Shown piece after piece: positions 1-13,499 of a DNA stretch of 50,152 bases (positions are counted from its first letter, which is position 1; the number at the start of each line of letters is the position of its first letter). Source of the stretch: Priapulus caudatus. Taxonomy: Eukaryota; Priapulida; Priapulimorpha; Priapulimorphida; Priapulidae. The position numbers and the translations under genes were made by a program. The notes under the pieces were generated by a model. The model did no database searches. It was not told where the DNA came from and saw only the letters and a list, made by a program, of their open reading frames with translations. The DNA lies in NCBI RefSeq assembly GCF_000485595.1, contig NW_014577116.1, positions 193,003-243,154 of the forward strand, written 5' to 3'.

Positions 1-26
1 ATATATATATATATATATATATATAT
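1..26. repeat. (AT)n microsatellite
   Basis: Thirteen AT units at the window edge; it may continue to the left. Confidence 0.95.
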
Positions 27-1400
27 GAGACTGTGTAACAATAATAGGGCAGTACTAATGTGATGGGCAAAGGAAAAATTAGCTACTCTCTAGAGATTAT
101 TTATGCATTCACTCGGTATCTTTTTTTTTGCTATAGAATAAGCTATTCCAAATTCATTGGGAGAGCATTTGCTCCACCACCAACCACTCTATATGCTTTT
201 GTACAGCCCTGCATACAATGCTACCAGTGTAGCACACTTCTGTTCTGTCACGCACCTCTGATAACACTCGTGATCGTTCAGACCAGCATTTACAATTCAT
301 GTCTACACTATGTTTAACTCTGTCTACCCGTGTTTACGGCGAGGATCTTAACACGGTCACGGCATTGTAACCGGCTGAGTCATACATAGCCGCTACACTT
401 ACCTGCAGTTGGGAGGTGGGTCAAGTGTGATTTCTGCGAGCTCCTTCTGAATCCTGAAAGTGACACAAAACCAACATCATATAAAGAATAGATGATACCT
501 AATTCTTCTTGTCATGCATCATAGTAAACGAAATAATGTTTGACAACTGTGCTGACACTCAATATCAACAGTTTGAACTTTCACCAATGAATCAAGGTCA
601 TGCCATTATATATGCAGCTGATGACACCAATATGCTTACAGCCAGCATTTTGGTTTCACTACCGAAAATTATTAATGAACTGATAAAGTTCTATAATCAC
701 AAAATACTCAATATTCATAGCACAGAATGCTGATTGATCTCTTCTCGCTGCATTCAAATATACTGGTCAACTAAGAACTGGTTCACAAGATCTATTAATT
801 AAATGCACACGTACTGCTGTGCATGGTGTTTGACCTTGTTAGACTACCAGAATTAATTTTATTAATAAACTCTGGAAAACACGATTTGAATGTTGCTACT
901 CAAATATCAGCAAAAGCAAGTCTAAATATACATTCAAATGGAATTCAATATGGAAAAATACATTAATAAGTAACCCACATCTTCCCTTTATGTCAAACCC
1001 TGCTATATCTAACCCAAACTTGCAATATATAAAACCAAGTGAGAGCAAAATAATCGATGAAACAGATAACAAAGCAATCTAAACTCATCATGTTCTCGTT
1101 TAGCATTATCTAGATGTTCCCCTCCCTACACTGATAAACAGTTGCACTCTTACAGACGTAAGTGTTTGCACATGAAAGCTATTGCTTGACCTTAGTATGA
1201 CTTTCGCTCACTTAACACTGATTAGTATGTGCAGTCTCACTGCAGCCTCCATTTTTGCATTTCTCTGTATCAAATTTGGTGCTCATTACTCATGGAGCAC
1301 AGATCCACAAAGGAGGCATTCAATGGCAGCATACTGATATGGTGGTTTGCTAGTGAATTACGAAATAAAGAGTAGAAGCTACATGAAACATAGCAAAAGT
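27..1400. other. No supported gene
   Basis: AT-rich DNA with only short open frames. One frame at 509-733 contains YAADDTN, faintly like the reverse-transcriptase YADD box, but flanking frames are broken and nothing else matches. Confidence 0.5.
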
Positions 1401-1464
1401 TTCAACTTAATACATATCATCAGCCATACAGGCCTTCCACTCATCAATTAGTGAATGACTACAG

Positions 1465-2010
1465 GCCAGGCGAGTGCGTGCGTGCATGAGTGCGTGCGTA
1501 CGTCCGGGTGTATACTCCCTTGTTAGCTGTATCCATGTGCAGTACGAGCTTATGTCTGTTTGCAGGTTCATTGACTGTTGGTGGGACACCAGACGCGAAC
1601 CTTGGCATTTTTCTGATATCCGCGGGTTCTCAGGTTTGGTGCGACAACCTATACTATAATCCATACTCTTCACTAACACAACTTATCCACGTTCGAGCGT
1701 CATTCACGCTACATGCTCACACAAATTTGTTACCCAATATAAATATACCGATTTTGTGATATCACGCACACTGCTAGCCTAGTGCTAATTTTCACGCAGT
1801 TCAGCAGCACACTATTATACGAGATCACCTGGCACTCTGACTGTACAGTACAAATGTGTCATGCACCAGTACGCTCGCGTGCGTGCGTGCGCGAGTACGT
1901 GCGTGCGTGCGTGCGCGAGTACGTGTTCTTGGCAGCCGTGCGTACACACGCGTCTCTACAAAAGTGCGTGCATGTGCATGCGTGCGTGTCTGCATGTGTT
2001 TTAGCACGGC
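1465..2010. repeat. GTGC/GTAC-type low-complexity repeats
   Basis: Blocks of GTGCGTGC and GCGAGTACGT, including a duplicated phrase GTGCGCGAGTACGTG at about 1889-1925. Open frames here are products of the repeat. Confidence 0.8.
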
Positions 2011-2628
2011 ATCGGTTCAGCTCAAATCAAATCAAACTAGAAATTCTTAGAAACGTTATCAATGTCAATGTAAACTCCCTCAAAGCCTGCTGTGTTATCA
2101 GATCAATCTACGCAGGCCACGATGAAAGGACCAACACGATAAAAATAATGATTTCTAAAAACCCTGCAGACTTCCGAAAATACCGCCGGTTTAGTGTCTA
2201 CGCGTATGTCGAGGCGCGTGTCTATGATGCACGTACATGTACAAGCGTTTGCCAGTGGCTGGACAGACCTTGAAACAACCATTACAGTAATACTGTTAAT
2301 TTACACACGCTCTCCCACCCACTCACATTCACAACTGTCCATAGGCTCTACATTAACAATCGCAGAGAAGAGCCGTAACCTGATTGCATAGCAATACTAC
2401 AGACGGCTGCTATTGAACAGTAGACATGCACTGCAGCATTATGGTAGTGCTGAAGGCCAGATTACTTTCTAAGTACATAGTTGTTATTGATCTCCACAGC
2501 TGCATGTAGCCAATAGTCCCATGTGCACAATTCCTGCTCACTGTCTCTACGCGCCATATAGATATATATATATATACGTATAGCTACGCCCCGTGGGCTA
2601 GGGAATAACGTCTACAGAAGCACAAGGA

Positions 2629-2702
2629 TTACGCACGCACGCACACGCACGCACACACGCGTAAGCAAGAACGTACGCACACACACTCGCAAGTACGCAC
2701 GC
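2629..2702. repeat. ACGC/ACAC low-complexity repeat
   Basis: Alternating CA/CG tetranucleotides, interrupted. Confidence 0.8.
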
Positions 2703-2988
2703 AATCTGCAGCAAATTTAAACTGTATGTGATGGACAAGCTCGGGATCGTTCAGGTTACGCCTGTCGTGCGGTGCAATGTCCACTATAACGTGTCCACCT
2801 CACAACGAATCCCTCCAAGTCTCTCTACGACCATCTGGACTAGCAGGTTTTCTGCAAACGACTCCTTTCCGATGTATCTTTGTTGTTGGTACGTACGCAA
2901 CAGACTGACGTATGACACGTATGACATGCGAGAGCGAAGCGAGCGGGCGACGAAGACAGTATATTATATAAGCCGGTAATGTCATGAT

Positions 2989-3474
2989 CAGGGGCGTAAA
3001 TCCGTACCGAGGAGTGGGGGCGACGATCGGCGATAGCCGGGGGCGAAATTAACTTTGGCTGCCGCAGGCACGCCAGTGCTAGGGGGGTCTGGGGCATAGC
3101 CCCCCAGAAAATTTTGAAATATTTAAGCCATTTTCCTGCAATCTGAGGCATACTGTGGCCCATATTCTCATGTCTGATGCCACTATCTCAACCCTAGACT
3201 CAACCCTACAAGTTAGGATTCAAAACACTTTTCATGACTTTTCAGAGAGCGTACACAGTTACTATAGTACTAATACATGTATTAAAACACAGGTAAGAAT
3301 TGCAATTTCTCACAATTTCACGTGTTTTTGTATGTTTGCAACCATAGACTTTTTGGCTATTCTTTTTCTTTTTTTCCTCTTTTTTTTTGAATCTCAAGGG
3401 GAGATATTTGTACAGGCCATCCCCCCCTCCTTTAAGAGCGGGGGGATGCATCCCCCCCGGGATTTACGCCCCTG
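2989..3474. mobile_element. hAT-type MITE with 8-bp target duplication
   Basis: A 486-bp element with terminal inverted repeats CAGGGGCGTAAATCC, flanked on both sides by the identical 8-mer GTCATGAT (2981-2988 and 3475-3482). CAGGG termini with an 8-bp target duplication are typical of the hAT superfamily. There is no transposase, so it is non-autonomous. G- and C-runs sit inside each end. The perfect duplication suggests a fairly recent insertion. Confidence 0.9.
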
Positions 3475-3879
3475 GTCATGATACTACGGATTCACCTTCG
3501 ATCGGAGTAATACTGTAAACATGTTGTTTCGACGTGAAGCAGGAACACGCTCCGACACCCCCGCCCCCCACCCACCCACTCCCACCGCACCGTAAATGCC
3601 CGGGGATCGTATAGGTGGATGCTACGCGATGAATACTGATGTCATTACAGCAGGAAATGAAGCGCTACTGTAATGGCAGACGATGACTGAACACGGGGTA
3701 ATTCCACTTTTGCAGGACGTGGGGATAATTAACACCCCCCTAAGATGTTGTGAATGTGTAGAGATTAGATACCTATATATCCTCACTCGTTAAAAATGTC
3801 AAAATGGTGGTTAGGTGGCGAAACACAAGTAGTATGTTACAATATTTTTCCCAGCATAGGACATATTACCTAAATATGA

Positions 3880-4335
3880 TGCTGAGACGGAATATGAACG
3901 ACCGGGGAAAGGTGAAGTGGAAAGGGTTTAGGGGAGCCAACGAGCAGAGATTTAAGGTGACGAGGAGGACACTGACAAAGGTAAGAAAGGGGCACAGAAA
4001 GAAGGAAGACACAGAGAAAGTAATTAGAGAAAACAGATGTGAGGAGGTCAGGAGGGTATTGATACTGAAGATGAGAGAAGGGGCAGAAGAGAAAGGAAGG
4101 GTTGAGCAGAATGAAGTGCTAAGCCTGTGGCTTAGGCAAGGACAGCAAAGAGACTAGCTGAAGGAACCAAACAACAAGGGGGCACGACAGAAGGGAGCAT
4201 GTGAGAAGAGGAAACTAATAAGGCAGCAGACGTAATAGGAGATAACCTGGTATTCATTTTCGTCCTCTCATTGCCTCTGCTTTCTCACCTCTGCCTTCTC
4301 TCTCCTTCCATCTTTCTTCCTAACGCTTTCAATGA
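3880..4335. repeat. Purine-rich block followed by pyrimidine-rich block
   Basis: Positions 3880-4240 are strongly purine-rich and 4258-4325 strongly pyrimidine-rich on the same strand. The open frame at 3804-4157 (Arg/Lys/Glu-rich) follows from this composition and has no recognisable motif. Confidence 0.6.
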
Positions 4336-7300
4336 ATACTACGCAAAGCTAGCACTGTCTGGCGCTGTGAAAATTAGCATGCGGTTTCCTGACGTTTTGT
4401 CCGAATGCATTTTTTTTTATCCTGACACTTTGTCTTGCTACCCTACATAGCGTGCTGTAGTCACGCGCCCTTGCATCTTCACGCAGCAGCACTGATGTCA
4501 TTTAAACTCGGCAGCCGCACTAGGGCAAAAACTGGAACAATTCGGACAGCACCGTGCACGGATACACGAGAGGTGTCAGATCCAAAGGCGCTCCTCCGAT
4601 CGGGCGTAGTTTTTTTACAACCGTACTGCCTGTTTCTGCACAGCCGTACGCCAGATGCACCGTCTCGCGCTGTGAGTGTGAGTGTGGCCAGCGGAGTAGT
4701 GTGCACTGCGTCTGCGTTGCAGCGACTCGCATCTAGGCACCCACAAAGTGGCCGAAGCAGCTGGTATCAAAATAACAGCGCCGAGAACAGTGTATAATAC
4801 CGACGGTCTATTGAAGTCAAGCGATCACGATGCCAAAATATTACGTTAGGCACGGAACGTTATTATTTCATAGCGTGGTTTACAAGAAGATGTTTCTTTC
4901 AAAATGTAACGAGTCGTCAAAATAATTTTTTTAAATTAAAGCTAAATTTGAACACAAGAGCATCACCGCAATACCATCAAGAACCACCACGAGAACATAA
5001 TAGGGGAAATGAATGCAATTACATTAATAATTTATGCGCTACATGAAGTCATCTACATAGAAATGACGCACACAGGCACGCACGTACGCACAAGAGCACA
5101 TCACGAAGCATCAGCAGCATGCATGATCATACAAGGCAGCTCTAATCTCTCGTTATCTCTACGGATACAGCAACTAAGTGATACACTCGTCATAGCCCAT
5201 GACACTTACCCCTAAGTCGCTGCTCTAGCCCACACCCTGCCCCCACTGCTACAAACATATAATAACATAATGACAGGGAGCTCACTACATATCAGAAAAA
5301 AAGCTAAAGACAAGAAAGCTCCCGTGCTGTCCGTCCACTCGGCTACAGCAGGAGTACAGCATTATCATAAGGCCGCGTCTGATCAGTCATCTACTCAGTC
5401 TCATGCTGCACAGGTTTCCGTAGAAAGCCGCTAGTACTGCCGCCGATCTGCTGGTAAATATTATGCAGCTGTGCGCTACCCGACTACGCGAGGTCTGCCG
5501 TCTGTCCCGTCAAGATTACTCTGTGCAGAGCGGTTACAAGTCATATTATGCAAAACCCTGACTACTATACTCACGAAGGTAGGATGGCCGAGCTACTCAG
5601 TTTCACATAGCTGCAAATTCAATCGGTAGGCTACTAACTACAGTCTGTCATCTACTCAATCGGATACAGCCACTGACATAGTGTAGCTAGTTTACGTGTG
5701 TCTGTAAATCCGGCATACACGATCCACGCACGCACACGCATGCAGTCGCTATGGTTTGACATGTGATTGAGAGCAAATCCCACTGAAGAGCCAAACTCCT
5801 GCCGTTTCAATACATGCTAATATTGAAGCACAGTACACGCATCTCACTAGCACGCTTCAACAACTCTTGTTTTATATGCAGCACGTGTCCAAGCGCATGC
5901 ACTGTAAACCACTTGCGACCTGACAGTGTGGGGGCAGTACAACTGTAATCGCATTTATAGGTTAGACCGTTAGAAGCTACTATGCCACACATGATTGTAC
6001 CACACCAATTTGCACAATCGTGTACAATCTATTATTTCCCGGACCGTGCATTAACGGCCCTTCCTCTCCCGTCTTCCATCCTTCCCTCACACACAAACAC
6101 AAACATGGCACACAGGCACCGCCAACATAATATAATATAATGCCATTATAATGTAACACAATATATGTGAATAATATGCCATAAAGACGCAATGCATGAA
6201 AATACACGCGCATCATAACTACGTGTCATCATTTTGAGACCATGCACTACACCCCGGTGCACCTCCCACGTACTTATATGGCACCCAAGTTATTGATTCA
6301 TTATTCATGTTTACCGGATTCGGCGTGCATTGCCAACATTCAATGGCAACAAATCCGCACCCATCGTAGCAGTTTAACAAGAAGCTGGATGTCAGTGTGA
6401 AACCAGAACCTATGATGGTGAGGTATAAATGAAATGCCTCACGTACATGCAGACGCGCACCTACTCTACAACACGTCACTGCATGTGCTCTCTTATACAA
6501 TGTTCCTGCTGACCACGGATTCCACTGGGTGAGATGAAGAGCTAATAACGTTTATTATCTGCATTATTAGCTTTTGAATATATGCATGATAACACGCACG
6601 CACGCACGCAAACACGTACACAAGCTTACCGCATATCCAAAACCCGCATGCTGTCCTAAATTTCAAATAACTAGCTATCCCCACATTCAATTCTGTAACA
6701 TTTGCCGAGGTTAGCCCCAAAGCATTGGCTTGGAAGACTGACTCAACGACTACGATGCCTTGTTTCTACCTTATATATATATTTAGAAACACTTCGTAAT
6801 CATCCTCACTGTGTGACACAATTATATGTTTGTACATTTTCTAATCCCTTGTGGTTTTAGTAGTGCATGAAATCGCCACCCTCGTGAAATCAGCACGCTC
6901 CCCTCAGTAAAAGCTACAGCTTACATCTACTTGGAAAGAGAAAAGGATAAATGATGCCACAGCATTATAGAAACATGAGCTTGGAATCGATTTTACCAGC
7001 ATTTCTAGTAAAAAATTTCATGAGCATAATAGGGGTTCACTGTTAATAACGAGTCGAAATGCGATCATGTAATTACTTAATAACTATTATGATCACATGG
7101 TTCTCGCTCTCATTCCCACGAGAAACAGCCGAAGCTATGCAGAACATAATACAGACACACGTTGTTCGGTTCATTTGCAGTAGTCCTGGACATTTGAATT
7201 GAACGTAATGGCATAATGATGGCGTAATGAACTCTTCTGATGTTATTAAGCAAGACCCTAACACAGAGCAGTACGACTGAATCGTTAAATGACTACAGTT

Positions 7301-7427
7301 CGTGTAAAGCATCTGTAAAGCTTGCTTACACAGACTATTATAATAACATTTTGAATATGATTCTAGTTGTTTTAGAAAGTTCACAAATTTTTGGGAATGT
7401 GAACATTGTAAAATATGATACGAGGTG
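4336..7427. other. No supported gene
   Basis: Only short frames without family resemblance. Minor ACGC repeats lie at about 6595-6612. Confidence 0.5.
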
Positions 7428-7498
7428 ACCCACTACGTCAGCAGCACTTCACACCCAGTCACCCACTACGTCAGCAGCACTTCACACCCAGTCACCCA
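7428..7498. repeat. 33-bp tandem duplication
   Basis: ACCCACTACGTCAGCAGCAC plus 13 bp, twice in perfect copy, with the start of a third. Confidence 0.95.
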
Positions 7499-8284
7499 CA
7501 CACAAGCTGCCAAAAAACCCAAGATGTGTTGGTAAATAATGCCATGTACATTCGTAAAACGGCATTGACGGTTATGTCTGCTTGAGCATAAATAAGTACA
7601 TAAAAGGTGTACAATGAAGTTCACCACCAGCACCTTATTACATTGTACTTTTAAATGATTTACTCGGATGCAATAATACACTATGATATACAAAGTAATA
7701 ACACTATAAAGAACATTATAGAGAGAGGGGATAGATAACAAGATATAAGGAGAATAGCAGTATGCAAATATAGTAGATAGCTAGAAGCTTCACAGCTGGC
7801 TTCCATCCATTACAATGCAAACTAGTATTATATTCCCTGTCTCCATATGAGACTCGCATATATAAATACACAGATTTGACAGTGTATTCATACAATATAG
7901 TGTAACATATGTTTTACAAATGTTGCATGAATTAGTCAGTGGAGCTAGACTAGGGGTTGTCTTAGTAATAGTCTATCTAGACACAGCGTCGCGCATCTTG
8001 TTGCAGCTACATTGATGTTATAGGGAGAATTGTAAACGTGTTTTAGGTCGGGCGTTTCTAAGGTCATTGTGAAATGGAGGTAGGACGCGGTCTGGGATAA
8101 CGGGTGACATGTGCGCTCAGAATGTAGGGGTTTTGGGGGTAATATATAGAAGAGAGATTAGAGAGAGGGGGGAGACAGAGATGTAGGAGTTGGTTGTGAT
8201 TGCGAGACTGAGCACACGTGCTTACGCGCGTTTCTTTGTCCATTTGTGCAAGATGGACACACCGTGTGCGAGCATATATTAAAG

Positions 8285-8290
8285 TTTATT
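8285..8290 (-). terminator. Candidate poly(A) signal AATAAA
   Basis: TTTATT on the plus strand, about 445 bp past the stop of the putative exon at 8734-8868. A lone hexamer, so weak evidence. Confidence 0.35.
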
Positions 8291-8733
8291 CAGGTTACCA
8301 CACAAGTTTGTATTTCTATATCATCTTTTATGCATTCAAATATAATTCAACGTTACAATAGCATGAAACATATGCATCGCTTGTATAAAATTAATAGACG
8401 TTTTTACCCAAGAGTACACACAGTACAACCTACCAAATTCATACCATGCACATAGTAACACTAAGTGATTAATATTCTAGATTCCAAATTCTACACCTTG
8501 GCTAGCTCGCACATCCAGTTAATTTCTATCACAGCAAACGCATACGAAGTCAGCATGCTTTTAAAATGCCCACACGCACACACATGAATGAACACATTCA
8601 CGAACCCCCCCCCACATGCAAACATCCAAAAGGAGTACACCTAATATGCATACAGACACACACTCCTAAATTAAACAATAGTATAGGTAAACATATAGTT
8701 TATCTCCTACATGGCGTACACCATACATTACAC

Positions 8734-8868
8734 CTACCGTTTAGCACTGGTGGACATAGCCTTGTTGTTAACCTTTTCCACGGTTTTTCCCTTGCCCTTG
8801 CCACCTCGGCTAGACTCTCCGGACCCACGGGACGTGCTTGCCATCATCACTGATGCTGGTCTATGTAC
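8734..8868 (-). CDS. Putative exon: short basic Ser/Gly/Lys peptide
   Basis: On the minus strand an ATG at 8844 (A at -3, G at +4; a second ATG just upstream) opens a 36-codon frame, MASTSRGSGESSRGGKGKGK then TVEKVNNKAMSTSAKR, ending TAG at 8734. The frame also runs back to an acceptor-like CCTCACCTAG at 8869-8870, and an AATAAA lies about 450 bp downstream, so this may be a terminal exon. Alternatively the stop overlaps a donor-like CG|GTAGGTG and this is a first exon; the sequence vaguely recalls basic N-terminal tails of H2A-type histones, but I found no histone fold in the window. Unrecognised. Confidence 0.4.
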   Translation of the reverse strand, partial: VHRPASVMMASTSRGSGESSRGGKGKGKTVEKVNNKAMSTSAKR

Positions 8869-10107
8869 CTAGGTGAGGATGGTAAACATACTCACTAGAA
8901 ATGGGTAAAATCGAGACATCGTATGTTACAGTTTTCACACTGCTTCTAAGCATGGGGTGACAACGCTTGTTTTTGTTGTCTCTCTTCAGAATTTACCAGA
9001 ATATATATAGTGCCTGAACTTCTACAAAGCACATTACCTAATTAATGCAGGTAGTCTGCATGCTTCTTTAGACCATGGGGCCACAGTGAATGCATACTTG
9101 CAATAAAAATGTAGAAGCCACCACCAAATGACTTCAAATACCACAGACAGGTAACATGTCAACTCAGACAGTGCACACTGATTTAATCAATGTATATGTG
9201 TAAGTGGTAGTATATGTTCACATAAAGTAGTAGGCCAGAGGTTTTATCCCAAATTTGGTATTTATTTATTATTTATTTTAAAGTTATTTCTACATGCACA
9301 CTAAGTGTAATACAGGCTTGCATAACATATGATTAGTTCTACTAGTACTTACTTTCATGTCATATGCAAAACATTTGTAACTTAACTCATATTGGATAGG
9401 ATAATTAAGTGTAGACTCTGTAGTTGTACATTTATCTGAGGTGGTTATGAACTTTGATACATAGCCAAATATTTTTTTCAAGTAGGTTACCTATAAATGC
9501 AGAGCTACATGGGACTATGATTGTTCTTGCCTTCACATAGAAATAAATACTGCAGACATAACCCTATTAGTATTATACTCGAAATCAAACAAATACCACA
9601 ACCAAAATTTAAATGCAGTTATTAGTAATTATGTCACATATCCCACTAATTATCATTCATGTTCACAATCTCTACCCTATAATATTAACGTAGACGTTTA
9701 CCTACCTATACAGTCCTGACCTATATACACTCGACGATGACTAATTATTCAATGACTGGCCTTTCACATTGGTCACTTCATTATACTGGCCTCTTACATG
9801 TAGAAACACAAAAATAATCGATGCACTACACTCTGCAACTACTTCCTCATATGACATTGAAACTTGCTGCTGTGTTTTGCTTTCACGTAGAAAATTTACA
9901 ATCCTTTTACAGTAGACGAGACCTAGTTATTTACATGACTTGCAATGACAGGTTAGATGAAAAGAAGATGGATAAAACGCATTTATACTTATATAGGCCT
10001 ACACAACCACTCGGGGCAGTAAGTACAAACATAGAATAATATGCTTAGTAAGCTGTAACTGAGGAGCACTGACCAACGTTTTCTAGTTTCCATCCCTCGA
10101 CTAGAGA

Positions 10108-10125
10108 ACTACTACTAGTAGTAGT
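10108..10125. repeat. 18-bp perfect palindrome
   Basis: ACTACTACTAGTAGTAGT, followed by further CTAG/TAGTA words. Confidence 0.9.
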
Positions 10126-10513
10126 ACTAGTAGGCTACTAGAAACTGAGCCTTAGTACTTAGATTTGCCTTGGCGAAGGCAAATGATTCTACATTCGAAC
10201 ACTATCATACGCAGGAACTATTGAAGCTATATCATAAAGGTGAAAGAATAACGTAAAAGCAATAAAGAATCTTACACATATACAGACGAGAAATAACAAA
10301 GACCAATCGTCTCTGGATGCGCTACATTCCGAACTGCTACGTGGAGTTTTCCAAACAAAGGACCTGCCACAGGAAATACAGCACGATCGCACAACATGCA
10401 CGGGAAATCGCTTACGTTGAAATAGGATCACAATTTCACAATATACCATGCATATAACGCAGAAACGTTTACGTCATCTGGTTATATGTATACTTGAGCA
10501 CTACTACACTTAC

Positions 10514-10620
10514 CTCAAAGAAGAAAATCGTTAAATTCTAGTAGAAATCGTCCTTGAAAACGAAGAGAGTACACTAGCTATCTCCGCCGCGTGCCCTGAA
10601 CTCCACCATGGCTGTTCCGA
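10514..10620 (-). other. Possible 5' untranslated exon with consensus donor
   Basis: TTTGAG|GTAAGTG on the minus strand (exon end 10514) is a near-perfect 5' splice site. Upstream there is a GC-richer patch (GGCACGCGGCGGAG). It could be the first exon of the gene whose end lies at 8734-8868. No TATA box seen. Confidence 0.25.
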
Positions 10621-10999
10621 CTACCTCCCGCTGCATATATTTTGACGTTTTAGTTTGAAAGGAATCATCGTAAAACTGCTGCAAAATTGTAACATAGTTC
10701 ATTTTGCTAAAATCCTTAAAAGTCCTAAAAAACATATAGGGCGCGATATATGTAACATCCGTCATATTTAAAATAAGAAATAAGATAGTCGTCGTATAGG
10801 ATTTGGCAAACATAGGGGGTGAACCATAGATTGATGTAAAAGCGGGAACGTCCATTGAATCATAATATTACCGGCGCATCTTGTTGAGGGGCGCACTATA
10901 TATTTTCTCTTCTTGCAATGCAAAAAGTGAGTGGTTCGTATCAATTGAATATAATTTCCCTTCTCTAACATTGCACTGGTTTATAAATTCATTTGCAGT

Positions 11000-12480
11000 A
11001 TACTTTACGGCCTGGCCTGGTTAGCTGCGCGTGTGCAGAATGACTCATCATTGCACAAAATGTAGGTACGTAAGTAGATATATGGTTGGTGTCAATCAGT
11101 GCGTGTAAGCTGGAAGAGCAGCTGGCCGCTAGCGATACATGCAATAATTCAGTAATCGTGTGAAATACCCCATTCGCGTAATAATTTTAGATAGGGATAA
11201 TAGCCGCTTACATTTCGATGACCAACTATGCCATTTTTAGTAGTGTACGTCAGATGCTGTCGCTATGCGATAAATATGCAAATGACTGATTTGCGGGATC
11301 AGATATATATATGTATAGGCCCTAGTGTAATAAAAATGCAGGGATAGGTCAGGTTAAACCGGGAGCATTCGACCTTTACGAAGACGAAGACTTAGACTTA
11401 GACAGGCGTCCTGTAAATGCGTGCCAGCTCTGCTATTGCAAATACAGGAGCTTCAAACCGGACGATAGCCATAAATGAAGTTTCAACATTTCTAATTGAA
11501 TTTCGCAACTGGAATCGTTATGTTCAAGTGCACCGCTTCGTGTTATGCTTTATAGAATATGGAAAGCGAAACGTAATAGACGAAGGTTTTATGAAAAAAC
11601 ATAAATATTGATGAGCCGGCAACGATCGATTTCGAAGACTACAATATCACAGTAAACTATTATGTACGTGTAGGCTACTGTTAGCGTTTATAGAACACAT
11701 GCAGACAAACCCGAACGGAAACAATGAAAACCTAATCATTATTAATTTAGGAAGGCGTTTAATTACCAATTTTACACGTTTTAGTACTATTGAAAGAACC
11801 ATATTAGCATCACAAATAACTGCATCCTCATCTGTGTACGTATATGTTTTAATTCATTCGTAACTCTTTGTACCTAAGTGGATAGGCCTACGTTCTATCA
11901 ATAGCGTTGTCTAAGAAATGTGTAACTTACTCACGCCAAGTAGCGGCACACTCTATTGAGTTCTGTTTATGCATAGTGTGAGATCCCTAAATATCGTGTG
12001 AGTTGTTATAAAGTAACATCTTCCAGAGAATATTGAATACCTGATTTCACATGTTTTCGATGTTGCGATTTCCGACGGCCGCTCCGTCGAATGCAGACTG
12101 CAGTGTACAGAAAATGTTTATTGTGTTCATGCATATCATGTGGTTTCTCATGGCAAGTATATATATATGTGATGCAAAATTTCCCATAAAATACTGCTAA
12201 CCATTATTGGGCCGTAAACATCAAACAACAATAACCCCACGCAATAGTTTATATCAGACTAGTTTTTCAACGATTACACACAGCAGGATCTGATGGTATT
12301 TCATTGTGCTGCTACATGTCTGCATTAGTGAACCAGGCGAAAAGTTACCATGTGATTGGATGTAAAGACTTAATTACACTTGTACGTGTAAAAAATGTAA
12401 TACAGCATTCGTCACGCGCTCATAGCGATTACGCTGATGTTACCTATCGCTCCACCGACCTGTGCCCCTCGTTATAAGCA
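11000..12480. other. No supported gene
   Basis: AT-rich single-copy-looking DNA. Short open frames (for example 11417-11611) show no family motifs. Confidence 0.45.
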
Positions 12481-12507
12481 TCTTTATACAAAGTCCAGCG
12501 TGTTCTG

Positions 12508-12509
<2 letters not shown>

Positions 12510-12555
<46 letters not shown>

Positions 12556-12594
12556 CAGGAGTAGATAACCTATTATCTACTCCTGATATATATA
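12510..12594. repeat. (AT)n tract and 21-bp-arm hairpin
   Basis: An (AT)n run, then arms 12547-12567 and 12574-12594 (core CAGGAGTAGATA / TATCTACTCCTG) around a 6-nt loop. The arms match perfectly. Confidence 0.9.
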
Positions 12595-12682
12595 ATATTA
12601 TATCCAATATCATATGTGGATATATCTATATAGATTGGATTTCATGCAATAATACCGCTAGTGGTGTTACATAACCGCCTTT

Positions 12683-12741
12683 ATTTGTATCCAATCAAAT
12701 ATTCTATCCCGGGCAACTCCCCGGGTAACTCGGATACAAAT
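12683..12741. repeat. Inverted repeat with GC-rich centre
   Basis: ATTTGTATCC (12683-12692) pairs with GGATACAAAT (12732-12741); the centre has a CCCGGG/CCCCGGG inversion. Confidence 0.6.
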
Positions 12742-12929
12742 CGGCTGTACTAACAATCACAAATTAGTTGTCTAGCATGGCTACAACGCTATTGATGATT
12801 ATACTGTAGAGTGAAAGCAATAAGTTAACGAGGTGCATGTATCGATGCCATATCTGTACAGATGAGGACGATGACGGCGTGTGAGAACGTAGGCGACACC
12901 GCGACGGTGTGTGGTTAGTCCGTTTAACT

Positions 12930-12986
12930 GAGCCGTATATAGAGATATACCGTATATACGTAGATAGAGCCGTCTATATACGGCTC
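12930..12986. repeat. 13-bp-arm inverted repeat
   Basis: GAGCCGTATATAG at 12930-12942 and its reverse complement at 12974-12986, with a further CGTATATACG palindrome between them. Confidence 0.85.
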
Positions 12987-13231
12987 TGCCGCTTCACTGC
13001 ACGCAGCGCCCCATAAACGCGCAATTTTTATAGGCCGCTGTTGCACGCGGTTAGTAGTCATGACGTCACCCAGTTGTCGTCCGATTGCTGCTCGCGCCCC
13101 CAAATCGTGTAATTCGAGCTCATGTTCACCCCGTCTCCGTGTTGACCGTCGTGTCAGCATCTTTTACAGCAGGGTCGTTTTTTGGGTTTGTACGATAAAA
13201 TACAATACAGTAGAGTAGAAATCCTTCAGTC

Positions 13232-13380
13232 TCATGGGAGACACAGGTCATTTGTGAACTCCCGCCATGTCGCTCGGTTGGTCGCCTTCCCCTCCATTTC
13301 CCTCCAGGTGTAGCCCTTCTTCTTGAGTTCCGCCAAATGAAATGCACGTCTGAATATAACCGATTCAAAACGAAGGTGAC
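13232..13380 (-). mobile_element. LINE fragment: reverse-transcriptase C terminus
   Basis: A minus-strand frame reads FHLAELKKKGYTWREMEGKA then TNRATWREFTNDLCLP and stop. The pattern W-x(n)-R-x-x-WR-x(5-6)-LC-x-P right before a stop is typical of the C-terminal end of LINE open frame 2. About 50 codons survive; no catalytic domain is present. Subfamily unknown. Confidence 0.65.
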
Positions 13381-13499
13381 AGTTGTGGCAAAGCAAATGC
13401 AAGAGGAGATGGGCGGGACGTGGATGAGTTCTAAGAAAGCGGGAGGAGAAATTAAGTAGGCAAGGAGATGTTAATTTTTGACTAAAGTTTAAACGGCGT

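Noticed and set aside
509-733. YAADDTN word suggesting reverse transcriptase
   Set aside because: The box has an extra Ala, neighbouring motifs are missing and the flanks have stops in all frames; too weak to call.
3804-4157. 117-codon basic/acidic open frame
   Set aside because: Sits in a purine-rich block, which by itself yields stop-poor Arg/Lys/Glu/Gly codons; no start context, splice or domain evidence.
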